The notes under the pieces: model-generated
What the model saw: the letters and a program-made list of their open reading frames with translations, nothing else
The model's database searches: none
Told to the model about the DNA's origin: nothing
Part shown: positions 54,963 to 63,023 of the stretch, one piece after another
Numbering within the stretch: the stretch's first letter is position 1
Layout of the letters: the number at the start of each line of letters is the position of its first letter
Assembly: GCA_014359765.1 (NCBI GenBank)
Contig: JACIYT010000011.1
Span: 1-64,000 of the forward strand
Reading direction: 5' to 3'
Source of the DNA: Roseovarius sp.
GTDB taxonomy: Bacteria; Pseudomonadota; Alphaproteobacteria; Rhodobacterales; Rhodobacteraceae
DNA: 64,000 nt
Program-made: the position numbers and the translations under genes

Positions 54963-55603
54963 GGGGTCTTGTCCTCATGGGGGCAGAGATCGCGGATCAG
55001 GCAGGTGCCGCAGGCGGGCTTGCGCGCGCGGCAGGTATAGCGGCCATGCAGGATCAGCCAGTGATGCGCGTGGCGCTGGAAATCGACGGGCACATTGTCC
55101 TCGATGGCGCGCTCGACGGCCTCCACCGTCTTGCCGGGGCAGATGCCGGTGCGGTTGCCGATGCGAAAGATATGGGTATCGACCGCCTGCGCCGGATAAC
55201 CCCACCACATGTTGAGCACGACATTGGCGGTCTTGCGCCCGACGCCGGGCAGCGATTGCAGGGCGGCGCGGGAATTGGGCACCTCGCCGCCATACTCCTC
55301 GACGAGGATGCGGCTGAGTTTCATCACGTTTTTCGCCTTGTTGCGGTAGAGGCCGATGGTCTTGATATGCTGCGTGAGCCCCTCTTCGCCAAGCGCCAGC
55401 ATCTTCTCCGGCGTGTCGGCGATCTGGAAGAGCGCGCGCGTGGCCCGGTTCACGCCTGCATCGGTGGCCTGCGCCGAGAGCGCGACGGCGACGAGCAGGG
55501 TAAAGGCGTTGACATGATCGAGCTCGCCCTTCGGTTCGGGCTCGGCGGCCTGAAAGCGGGCGAAGATCTCGCGGAGGGTGTGATAATCGAGCTGGCGCGC
55601 CAT
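54959..55603 (-). CDS. nth: Endonuclease III
   Basis: Bifunctional DNA glycosylase/AP lyase for oxidised pyrimidines. The 214-residue product has the HhH with catalytic Lys in LPGVGRKTANVVL, catalytic Asp in VDTHIFRIGNR, and the 4Fe-4S Cys cluster CRARKPACGTCLIRDLC. The start at 55601-55603 is chosen for family length; the frame is open 32 codons upstream without support. Divergent from the Ada-type gene. Confidence 0.96.
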   Translation of the reverse strand: MARQLDYHTLREIFARFQAAEPEPKGELDHVNAFTLLVAVALSAQATDAGVNRATRALFQIADTPEKMLALGEEGLTQHIKTIGLYRNKAKNVMKLSRILVEEYGGEVPNSRAALQSLPGVGRKTANVVLNMWWGYPAQAVDTHIFRIGNRTGICPGKTVEAVERAIEDNVPVDFQRHAHHWLILHGRYTCRARKPACGTCLIRDLCPHEDKTP

Positions 55604-55700
55604 GGCCCTCCTATGACGCGAAACCGGGGATTGCGCAACATTCGGGTCGCGGGCCGCGCGCGCGCGGCCTATCTTGTGGCGAAATGACCGAGGGGCCACG

Positions 55701-56525
55701 ATGTCCGAGAGCTATCACTACAATGTCATGCGCCGGGCCATCGCGCTCATCGACGCGCGCGGCGAGGGGATGACGCTCGAGGCGCTGGCGGGCGAGATGG
55801 GGATGAGTGCGGCGCATTTCCAGCGGCTCTTCTCGGCCTGGGTGGGGGTGTCTCCGAAGCGGTATCAGCAATATCTGGCGCTTGGCCACGCCAAGGAGAT
55901 GCTGGCGCGGCGCTTTACCACGCTGGAGGCGGCAGCGGCGGCGGGGCTGTCGGGGACGGGGCGGCTGCACGATCTCTTTCTGCGGTGGGAGGCGATGAGC
56001 CCCGGCGAGTTCGCGCGCGGCGGCGCGGGGCTCGTGATCCGGCACGGCTGGTTCGACACGCCCTTTGGCGAGGCGCTCGCCATGGGCACGGGGCGCGGCC
56101 TCTGCGGGCTGGCCTTTGTCGCCGAGACGGGGCGGGAGGCGGCCATGGCCGATCTCTGCGCGCGCTGGCCCGGGGCCGATTTCATCGAGGATCCCGAGGC
56201 GATCGCCCCCTGGGTGACGGCGGCGTTCTCGGGCCGGGGCGAGGCGGCGCTGCACATGATCGGGGCGCCCTTTCAGATCAAGGTCTGGGAGGCGCTTCTC
56301 ACCATCCCCTCGGGTCATGTCACCACCTATTCCGAGATCGCCCGCGCCATCGGCCATCCGCGCGCCGTGCGCGCCGTCGGCACCGCCGTGGGGCGCAACC
56401 CGGTGAGCTATCTCATCCCCTGCCACCGCGCGCTTCGCAAATCGGGCGCGCTGGGGGGCTATCACTGGGGGTTGCCGGTCAAGCGCGCGCTGCTGGCATG
56501 GGAGAGCGCGCGCGCCGAGGCATAG
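55701..56525 (+). CDS. AraC-domain plus O6-alkylguanine-DNA alkyltransferase (Ada-type)
   Basis: 274 residues: N-terminal AraC-type HTH (LEALAGEMGMSAAHFQRLFS, then SPKRYQQYL) fused to a methyltransferase domain with IPCHR active site (NPVSYLIPCHRAL) and FQIKVWEALLTIPSGHVTTY. The N-terminal zinc domain of full Ada that senses methylphosphotriesters is absent. Alkyl transfer is predicted; transcriptional self-activation by that route is not. Divergent from nth, about 100 bases apart. Confidence 0.9.
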   Translation: MSESYHYNVMRRAIALIDARGEGMTLEALAGEMGMSAAHFQRLFSAWVGVSPKRYQQYLALGHAKEMLARRFTTLEAAAAAGLSGTGRLHDLFLRWEAMSPGEFARGGAGLVIRHGWFDTPFGEALAMGTGRGLCGLAFVAETGREAAMADLCARWPGADFIEDPEAIAPWVTAAFSGRGEAALHMIGAPFQIKVWEALLTIPSGHVTTYSEIARAIGHPRAVRAVGTAVGRNPVSYLIPCHRALRKSGALGGYHWGLPVKRALLAWESARAEA

Positions 56526-56646
56526 GCGGGAAATCGCCCGGAATTCTCCCCAAAGGGGCCTTGGGGCCGGGTTCGATATTGCATATCATCGGCTTGTCCC
56601 CGACCAGATCGGGCAGGTTCATCAACGGCATCAACGAGGCATTTCC

Positions 56647-57303
56647 ATGATCCGAGCAAACAAGACCCTTCTCGCCCTCTCGGGCGCCGCCCTTCTTCTT
56701 GTGACGGCCTGCACCGATCCCAACCAGGTGGCGGGGCAGGACCCCAATCAGAAGACGAAGCAGGGCGCGCTCATCGGCGGCATCCTTGGCGCCGGCACCG
56801 GGGCGGTGGTCAGCGACAACCGGGCCAAGGGCGCGATTCTCGGCGGGGCGATCGGGGCGCTTGGCGGGGCGGCCATCGGCAGCGCGCTCGACCGGCAGGC
56901 GGCGGAACTGCGCCAGCAGCTCGGCAACGAGGTGGGGGTCGTCAATACCGGCGACCGGCTGATCGTGACGATGCCGCAGGACATCCTCTTTGCGACCGAC
57001 AGTTTCACCGTGGCACCGGGGCTGCGCGACGACCTCTTTACCGTGGCCCGGAGCCTTCAGAAATATCCCGACACCACCGTTCAGGTCGTGGGCCATACCG
57101 ACAGCACCGGATCGGCCAGCTACAACCAGACGCTGTCGGAGCGCCGGGCGGCGGCGGTGACGGATGTGCTCTTGCAGGGTGGGGTTCCCGCCGCGCGCCT
57201 GCGCAGCATCGGACGCGGCGAGGATCAGCCCGTGGCCTCGAACCTCACGCCCGAGGGCCGTGCGCAGAACCGCCGGGTGGAAATCGTGATCCTGCCCAAC
57301 TGA
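56647..57303 (+). CDS. OmpA-family outer membrane lipoprotein
   Basis: 218 residues. Lipoprotein signal with lipobox LVTAC (Cys22), a glycine-zipper segment (GALIGGILGAGTGAVV and AILGGAIGALGGAAIGS), and a C-terminal OmpA domain (ILFATDSFTVAPGLR, VVGHTDSTGSASYNQTLSERRA, GEDQPVASN). It resembles the YiaD/Pal-associated group that anchors the outer membrane to peptidoglycan. Followed by the 22-nt motif and a hairpin. Confidence 0.9.
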   Translation: MIRANKTLLALSGAALLLVTACTDPNQVAGQDPNQKTKQGALIGGILGAGTGAVVSDNRAKGAILGGAIGALGGAAIGSALDRQAAELRQQLGNEVGVVNTGDRLIVTMPQDILFATDSFTVAPGLRDDLFTVARSLQKYPDTTVQVVGHTDSTGSASYNQTLSERRAAAVTDVLLQGGVPAARLRSIGRGEDQPVASNLTPEGRAQNRRVEIVILPN

Positions 57304-57330
57304 GGCCGGCGCCGGCCCCCGGCGGCGCAT

Positions 57331-57352
57331 GAGTATTTGGAGAAAGATGAAG
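57331..57352 (+). repeat. 22-nt dispersed intergenic motif, copy 3
   Basis: Plus-strand GAGTATTT, four bases, AAAGATGAAG, 27 bases after the OmpA lipoprotein stop and directly before a hairpin, the same arrangement as after ctaE. A 14-bp palindrome (GGCCGGCGCCGGCC, 57304-57317) precedes it. Confidence 0.7.
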
Positions 57353-57383
57353 CGGGGGCGGTCACGCGAGGGCCGCCCCCGCT
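57351..57383 (+). terminator. Hairpin after the OmpA lipoprotein gene
   Basis: Perfect 11-bp arms AGCGGGGGCGG (57351-57361) and complement (57373-57383), 11-base loop. It overlaps the last codons and stop of the convergent formate dehydrogenase gene. No U-tract. Confidence 0.5.
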
Positions 57384-60136
57384 GCTTCGACGCGCACGGC
57401 GGCATATTTGAATTCGGGGATCTTGCCGTAAGGATCGAGCGCCGGGTTGGTCAGGACATTGGCCGCGGCCTCGACATAGGCGAAGGGCAGGAAGACCATG
57501 TCGGGCGCCACCGCGCGGTCGGCGCGGGCCATCACCGTGATCGTGCCGCGCCGCGTGGTCAGGCGCACCATGTCGCCCGGCGCGATGCCGAGGCGGCGCA
57601 GTGTCGCGGGGTGGAGCGAGCAATTCGCCTCGGGCTCCATCGCGTCGAGCACGCGCGCGCGCCGCGTCATCGCGCCGGTGTGCCAATGTTCCAGTTGCCG
57701 CCCCGTGGTCAGCACCATCGGGTAGTCGGCATCGGGGGTTTCGTCGGGCGGCACGATCGCGGCGGGGGTGAAGCGCGCGCGCCCCTCGGGCCGGGGAAAG
57801 CCGTCGCCGAAGACGACCGCGTGGCCGGGGTGATCGGGGGCGGGGCAGGGATAGGTGACGGCCCCCTCGCGCATGAGCCGCTCCCAGGTGATATTGTCGA
57901 GCGAGCGCATGGTAAGCTTCATCTCGGCAAAGACATCCGCCGGGCTGTCATAGTGCCAGCCGAGCCCCAAGCGATTGGCCAGCGCCATGGTGATCGCCCA
58001 ATCCTCGCGCGCCTCGCCGGGGGGCGGCACGGCGGGGCGGCCCATCTGCACCTGCCGGTTGGTATTGGTGACGGTGCCGGATTTCTCGTAGAAGGCCGAG
58101 GCGGGCAGGATCACATCGGCATAATTCGCCGTCTCGGTCAGGAAGATGTCCTGCACGACCAGGTGATCGAGCCTCGCCAGCGCCGCGCGCACATGCGCGA
58201 GGTCCGGATCGGACATGGCCGGGTTCTCGCCCAGGATATACATTCCCCTGATCTGGCCCGCATGGGCTGCGTCGATGATCTCTGTGACGGTGAGGCCCTT
58301 TTGCGCCGAGAAATCCTCGGAGCCCCAGACATCGGTGAAGGCGCGGCGCAGGGCGTCGCTGGTCACGCTCTGGTAATCGGGGAGGAACATCGGGATGAGG
58401 CCCGCGTCGGATGCGCCCTGCACGTTGTTCTGGCCCCGGAGCGGGTGCAGCCCGGTGCCAGGCCGCCCGACATGGCCGCACATCAGCGCCAGCGAAATCA
58501 GGCAGCGGGAATTGTCGGTGCCGTGGATGTGCTGGCTCACGCCCATGCCCCAGAAGATCATGCCCGCCCTGGCCGTGGCGAAATCGCGCGCCACGGCGCG
58601 CAGCGTCGCGGCGGGGATGCCGCAGATCGCTGCCATCTTCTCGGGTGGGAATTGCGCGAGATGCGCCTTTTCCGCCTCCCAGTTCTCGGTGAAGGCTTTG
58701 ATATATTGCCGGTCGTGGAGCCCTTCCTCGACGATCACGTGCATGATCGCGTTGAGCATCGCGACATCGGTGCCGGGGCGGAACTGGAGCATGTGGGTGG
58801 CATGGCGTTTCATCCCCACGCCGCGAGGGTCCATCACGATGAGCTTGCCGCCGCGCCTGGCGAACTGCTTGAAGAAGGTGGCGGCGACGGGGTGGTTCTC
58901 GATCGGGTTGGCGCCGATGATGATCGCCGCATCGGCATTCTCGATCTCGTTGAACGTGGCGGTGACGGCACCGGAGCCCACGTTCTCGATGAGTGCGGCC
59001 ACCGAGGAGGCATGGCAGAGCCGCGTGCAGTGATCCACGTTGTTGTGGCCAAAGCCCTGGCGGATGAGTTTCTGAAAGAGATAGGCCTCTTCATTGGTGC
59101 ATTTGGCGCTCCCGAAGCCCGCGACGGCGGCCCCGCCATGGGTGTCTTTCAGCCGCTGGAGCCCGCCTGCGGCGATGTCGAGCGCCTCGTCCCACTCGGC
59201 CTCGCGAAAGACCGCCTGCCAGTTGCCCGGATCGACGTTGAGGCCCTTTTCGGGCGCGTCGGCGCGGCGGATCAGCGGCTTGGTCAGGCGGTGCGGGTGG
59301 TGGATATAGTCATAGCCGAACCGCCCCTTGACGCAGAGCCGCCCCTCATTGGCGGGGCCGTTCACCCCCTCGACATATTTGACGCGGCCCTCCTTGACCT
59401 TGAGCGAGACCTGACAGCCCACCCCGCAGAAGGGGCAGACGCTCTGCACCTCGCGGTCGAAATCGGCGCTGTCGCCCTGTTGCGCGTCGCCGAGCACGCT
59501 TGCGGGCATCAGCGCGCCGGTGGGGCAGGCCTGGACGCATTCGCCGCAGGCGACGCAGGTGCTCGCCCCCATCGGGTCGGCGATGTCGAAGACCGGCCAG
59601 GCATCGTGGCCGCGCCCGGCCATGCCGATCACGTCATTGACCTGCACCTCGCGGCAGGCGCGCACGCAAAGGCCGCACTGGATGCAGGCATCGAGATTGA
59701 CGCGCATCGCCACATGGCTGTCATCGAGCAGCGGGATGCGCGCGCGCTCGATCTTTGGAAAGCGGCTCGTGCTCACGCCGGCGAGATCGGCCATGTCCCA
59801 CAGGTGGCTTGCGGCATCATGGGCGGCGGCGCGCGCGGGCTGATCGGCGAGAAGCAGCTCGACCACCATCTTGCGCGCGCCTTGAGCACGCGCCGAGCTG
59901 GTGGTGACCACCATGCCGTCGCGCACCTCGCGGATGCACGAGGCCACCAGCGTGCGCTCGCCCTCGACCTCGACCATGCAGGCGCGGCAATTGCCATCGG
60001 GGCGATAGCCGGGGGCGGGCTTGTGGCACAGATGCGGGATCCTGAGACCGCGCCCATTGGCCACCTCCCAGATGGTCTGACCTTCCTCGGCTGTGACCTC
60101 GCGGCCATCGAGCGTGAATCGGATCGTCCGGGCCAT
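57362..60136 (-). CDS. Formate dehydrogenase alpha subunit (FdsA/FdhF type)
   Basis: 924-residue molybdopterin oxidoreductase. N-terminal 2Fe-2S domain (Cys37, 50, 53, 67), His/Cys cluster region, two 4Fe-4S clusters (Cys151-161 and 194-204), the catalytic-domain 4Fe-4S (Cys234, 237, 241, 268) and the Mo ligand Cys374 in DHCTRLCHASSVA. Many later stretches, such as PLRGQNNVQGASDAGL, are typical of formate dehydrogenases. The start at 60134-60136 has a GGGAGG SD. The fdsB/fdsG/fdsC/fdsD partners are not adjacent, so the electron acceptor is not evident. Confidence 0.9.
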   Translation of the reverse strand: MARTIRFTLDGREVTAEEGQTIWEVANGRGLRIPHLCHKPAPGYRPDGNCRACMVEVEGERTLVASCIREVRDGMVVTTSSARAQGARKMVVELLLADQPARAAAHDAASHLWDMADLAGVSTSRFPKIERARIPLLDDSHVAMRVNLDACIQCGLCVRACREVQVNDVIGMAGRGHDAWPVFDIADPMGASTCVACGECVQACPTGALMPASVLGDAQQGDSADFDREVQSVCPFCGVGCQVSLKVKEGRVKYVEGVNGPANEGRLCVKGRFGYDYIHHPHRLTKPLIRRADAPEKGLNVDPGNWQAVFREAEWDEALDIAAGGLQRLKDTHGGAAVAGFGSAKCTNEEAYLFQKLIRQGFGHNNVDHCTRLCHASSVAALIENVGSGAVTATFNEIENADAAIIIGANPIENHPVAATFFKQFARRGGKLIVMDPRGVGMKRHATHMLQFRPGTDVAMLNAIMHVIVEEGLHDRQYIKAFTENWEAEKAHLAQFPPEKMAAICGIPAATLRAVARDFATARAGMIFWGMGVSQHIHGTDNSRCLISLALMCGHVGRPGTGLHPLRGQNNVQGASDAGLIPMFLPDYQSVTSDALRRAFTDVWGSEDFSAQKGLTVTEIIDAAHAGQIRGMYILGENPAMSDPDLAHVRAALARLDHLVVQDIFLTETANYADVILPASAFYEKSGTVTNTNRQVQMGRPAVPPPGEAREDWAITMALANRLGLGWHYDSPADVFAEMKLTMRSLDNITWERLMREGAVTYPCPAPDHPGHAVVFGDGFPRPEGRARFTPAAIVPPDETPDADYPMVLTTGRQLEHWHTGAMTRRARVLDAMEPEANCSLHPATLRRLGIAPGDMVRLTTRRGTITVMARADRAVAPDMVFLPFAYVEAAANVLTNPALDPYGKIPEFKYAAVRVEAAGAALA

Positions 60137-60252
60137 GGCTGCCTCCCTCGTCCTGTGTGCCGTGCCGCGCATGTCGAACATGCCGGTTTCGGGCATGCGT
60201 CGTCAATTCCGACCTTGGCGAGAGGCGTCGCAGCAGCCGCCAGGGCGGCACG

Positions 60253-60282
60253 AAAAAACGCGCCGCAGGGGCTGCGGCGCGT
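60253..60282 (-). terminator. Intrinsic terminator of pnp
   Basis: Perfect 11-bp stem ACGCGCCGCAG / CTGCGGCGCGT with a 3-base loop, followed on the minus strand by a T-run (60258 down to 60253). 27 bases after the pnp stop. The best intrinsic terminator in the window. Confidence 0.9.
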
Positions 60283-60308
60283 GCATTTCGTGACGGTCGA
60301 GGCGCGGA

Positions 60309-62444
60309 TCAGTCCGCCGCCGCCTGCTCCGGCTTGATTTCCTCGCCGGTCTCCTGATCGACGACCTTCATGCTCAGGCGCACCTTGCCGCGATCGTCGA
60401 AGCCCAGCAGCTTGACCCAGACTTCCTGCCCTTCCTTGAGAACATCCGACGGATGGTTCAGGCGGCGGTTCTCGATCTGGCTGACATGCACCAGCCCGTC
60501 GCGCTTGCCAAAGAAGTTCACGAAGGCGCCGAAATCGACGAGCTTGACGACCTTGCCCTTGTAGATGCCGCCCTCTTCGGGCTCGGCCACGATCGACCAG
60601 ATCATGTCATGGGCCTTCTTGATCGATTCGGCGTTCGGCGAGGCGATCTTGATGATGCCCTCGTCGTTGATATCGACCTTGGCGCCCGAGACCTCGACGA
60701 TCTCGCGGATGACCTTGCCGCCCGAGCCGATCACTTCGCGGATCTTGTCGGTGGGGATCTGCATGGTCTCGATGCGCGGCGCGTGGATGCTGAATTCGGC
60801 AGCCCCCGACAGCGCCTTGTCCATCTCGCCGAGGATATGCATCCGGCCCTCGCGCGCCTGCGCGAGCGCCTGCTTCATGATCTCGGGCGTGATGCCCGCG
60901 ACCTTGATATCCATCTGGAGCGAAGTGATGCCCTCTGCCGTGCCCGCCACCTTGAAATCCATGTCGCCGAGGTGATCCTCGTCGCCGAGGATGTCCGACA
61001 GGATGGCGAAGGAGCCGTCCTCTTCAAGGACAAGGCCCATGGCCACACCCGCGACCGAGCTCTTGAGCGGCACGCCCGCATCCATCATCGACAGCGACCC
61101 GCCACAGACCGTGGCCATGGAGGACGAGCCGTTCGATTCGGTGATCTCCGACACCAGACGGATCGTGTAGGGGAAATCGGTCGCCGGCGGCAGCACCGCC
61201 TGAAGCGCGCGCCAGGCGAGCTTGCCATGGCCGATCTCGCGGCGTCCCGGAGGGCCGACGCGCCCCGCCTCGCCCACCGAATATGGGGGGAAGTTGTAAT
61301 GCAGCAGGAAGTTCGATTTGAAATTCCCGTGCAGCGCATCGACGAACTGTTCGTCATCGCCGGTGCCGAGCGTGGTCACCACCAGCGCCTGCGTCTCGCC
61401 GCGCGTGAAGAGCGCCGAGCCATGGGTGCGCGGCAGAAGGCCGGTCTCGCAGACGATGGGGCGGATCTCGTCGAGGCGGCGGCCGTCGATACGGTTGCCG
61501 TTCCTGACCACGTCACCGCGCAGCACCGCCGATTCCAGCTTCTTGAAGGCCGCGCCGAGATTCTCATCGGCAAGCTGCTCTTCGCTGAGCTGCGACTTGA
61601 TCGCCTCGCGCGCGGCGGCAATCGCATGGGTGCGCTCCTGCTTGTCGCGGATGGCAAAGGCGGCGCGCATCTGCGCTTCGCCGGCGGCCTTCACGGCGGC
61701 GTAAAGCTCCGAGTAATCCGGCGGGGTGAAGTCGAAGGGCTCCTTGGCGCATTCCTCGGCGAATTCGATGATCAGGTCGCAGACCGGCTTGATCTGCTCA
61801 TGGGCAAAGGTCACGGCGCCGAGCATCTCGTCTTCGGAGAGCTCATAGGCCTCGGATTCGACCATCATCACCGCGTCGCGCGTGCCCGCAACCACCAGGT
61901 CGAGCCGCTGCTCGGGGTTGTTGCGCAGGTTGTGCATGTCGTCGATTTCGGGGTTGAGGATGTATTCCCCATCGACGAACCCCACGCGGCAGCCGCCGAT
62001 CGGGCCACGGAAGGGCGCGCCGGAAATCGTCAGCGCTGCCGAGGTGGCGATCATCGCCACGATATCGGGATCGTTCACGAGGTCATGGCTCAGCACCGTG
62101 CACATGACCAGCGTCTCGTTCCTGAAGCCGGGCACGAAGAGCGGGCGGATCGGCCGGTCGATCAGGCGCGCGGTCAGCGTTTCCTTTTCGGAAGGGCGCG
62201 CCTCGCGCTTGAAGAAGCCGCCGGGCACCTTGCCCGCAGCATAGTATTTCTCCTGATAATGGACCGTCAGCGGAAAGAAATCCATTCCCGGCTTCGGTTC
62301 CTTGGCAAAGGTCACGTTGGCCATGACCGAGGTCTCGCCCAGGGTGGCGATCACCGACCCATCGGCCTGACGGGCGATCTTGCCGGTTTCCAGGGTGAGC
62401 GTCTCCTCGCCCCATTGCATCGATTTTTTCGTCTCAGTAAACAT
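60309..62444 (-). CDS. pnp: Polynucleotide phosphorylase
   Basis: 3'-5' phosphorolytic exoribonuclease, 711 residues. Two RNase PH-like domains separated by a helical domain, the catalytic-core stretch [12 protein letters not shown] and [17 protein letters not shown], then a KH domain ([17 protein letters not shown]) and an S1 domain ([19 protein letters not shown]). Start ATG at 62442-62444. Directly after rpsO, the conserved bacterial arrangement. Confidence 0.97.
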   Translation of the reverse strand: MFTETKKSMQWGEETLTLETGKIARQADGSVIATLGETSVMANVTFAKEPKPGMDFFPLTVHYQEKYYAAGKVPGGFFKREARPSEKETLTARLIDRPIRPLFVPGFRNETLVMCTVLSHDLVNDPDIVAMIATSAALTISGAPFRGPIGGCRVGFVDGEYILNPEIDDMHNLRNNPEQRLDLVVAGTRDAVMMVESEAYELSEDEMLGAVTFAHEQIKPVCDLIIEFAEECAKEPFDFTPPDYSELYAAVKAAGEAQMRAAFAIRDKQERTHAIAAAREAIKSQLSEEQLADENLGAAFKKLESAVLRGDVVRNGNRIDGRRLDEIRPIVCETGLLPRTHGSALFTRGETQALVVTTLGTGDDEQFVDALHGNFKSNFLLHYNFPPYSVGEAGRVGPPGRREIGHGKLAWRALQAVLPPATDFPYTIRLVSEITESNGSSSMATVCGGSLSMMDAGVPLKSSVAGVAMGLVLEEDGSFAILSDILGDEDHLGDMDFKVAGTAEGITSLQMDIKVAGITPEIMKQALAQAREGRMHILGEMDKALSGAAEFSIHAPRIETMQIPTDKIREVIGSGGKVIREIVEVSGAKVDINDEGIIKIASPNAESIKKAHDMIWSIVAEPEEGGIYKGKVVKLVDFGAFVNFFGKRDGLVHVSQIENRRLNHPSDVLKEGQEVWVKLLGFDDRGKVRLSMKVVDQETGEEIKPEQAAAD

Positions 62445-62577
62445 CACGTTTCCCAGCTTGGTCCGGTCGGGCGCATCCCGTCGGACCCGTTTCATCCGGG
62501 GCCGCATTGCCCCGTGGCCTGTCTGTCTTCATCCTGCGTCCCGGCAAGGCCGAACCGGGCGGCAATCGGATCATGCG

Positions 62578-62603
62578 AAAACCGCGCCCGGATGGGGCGC
62601 GGT
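62578..62603 (-). terminator. Hairpin with T-run between rpsO and pnp
   Basis: Perfect 9-bp arms ACCGCGCCC and GGGCGCGGT, loop CATCC, then TTT on the minus strand; 8 bases past the rpsO stop. Since pnp follows, it probably attenuates rather than fully ends transcription, or serves as an RNase III/PNPase-type control site. Confidence 0.7.
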
Positions 62604-62611
62604 GTCCGGTC

Positions 62612-62881
62612 TCAGCGGCGGATGCCGAGGCGCTTGATGAGGTCGGCATAGCGCGCCTCATCCTTGCGCTTGAGGTAGTCGAGCAGCTTGCGGCGCTGCG
62701 CCACCATCATCAGAAGGCCACGGCGGCCGTGGTTGTCCTTCTTGTGGGTCTTGAAATGCTCGGTGAGCGTGGTGATCCGCGAGGTGAGGATCGCAACCTG
62801 GACCTCGGGCGAACCGGTGTCGCCCTCCCTGGTCGCGAATTCCTTGATGACGCGGGCCTTTTCCTCGACAGTGATCGACAT
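62612..62881 (-). CDS. rpsO: 30S ribosomal protein S15
   Basis: 89 residues, the family length. [20 protein letters not shown] and [19 protein letters not shown] carry the 16S rRNA-binding residues, and [16 protein letters not shown] is the third helix. The start at 62879-62881 gives MSITVEEKA; five extra upstream codons are unnecessary. S15 binds its own mRNA in several bacteria; no specific site was identified here. Confidence 0.97.
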   Translation of the reverse strand: MSITVEEKARVIKEFATREGDTGSPEVQVAILTSRITTLTEHFKTHKKDNHGRRGLLMMVAQRRKLLDYLKRKDEARYADLIKRLGIRR

Positions 62882-63023
62882 CGGTCTCTCCTTCACAGCT
62901 GAATGGTGGCGGGCACAAGCCGGGATGTCGTCCAGCAGGGTCCGTTATCGCATCGGGCGCAAAACCCGAAGGATACGCGCGTATAGGAGAAATCCACCGG
63001 GATTGAAAGCGCAAAACAGGCGC

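Noticed and set aside
60170-60200. GTCGAACATGCC stretch resembling the MITE end TGTTCGACA
   Set aside because: Only a 9-base similarity, no partner end and no interior match.
57329-60337. 1002-codon plus-strand open frame opposite the formate dehydrogenase gene
   Set aside because: Low-complexity His/Arg/Gly-rich translation without motifs, typical of the antisense of GC-rich genes; the minus-strand product is a clear enzyme.
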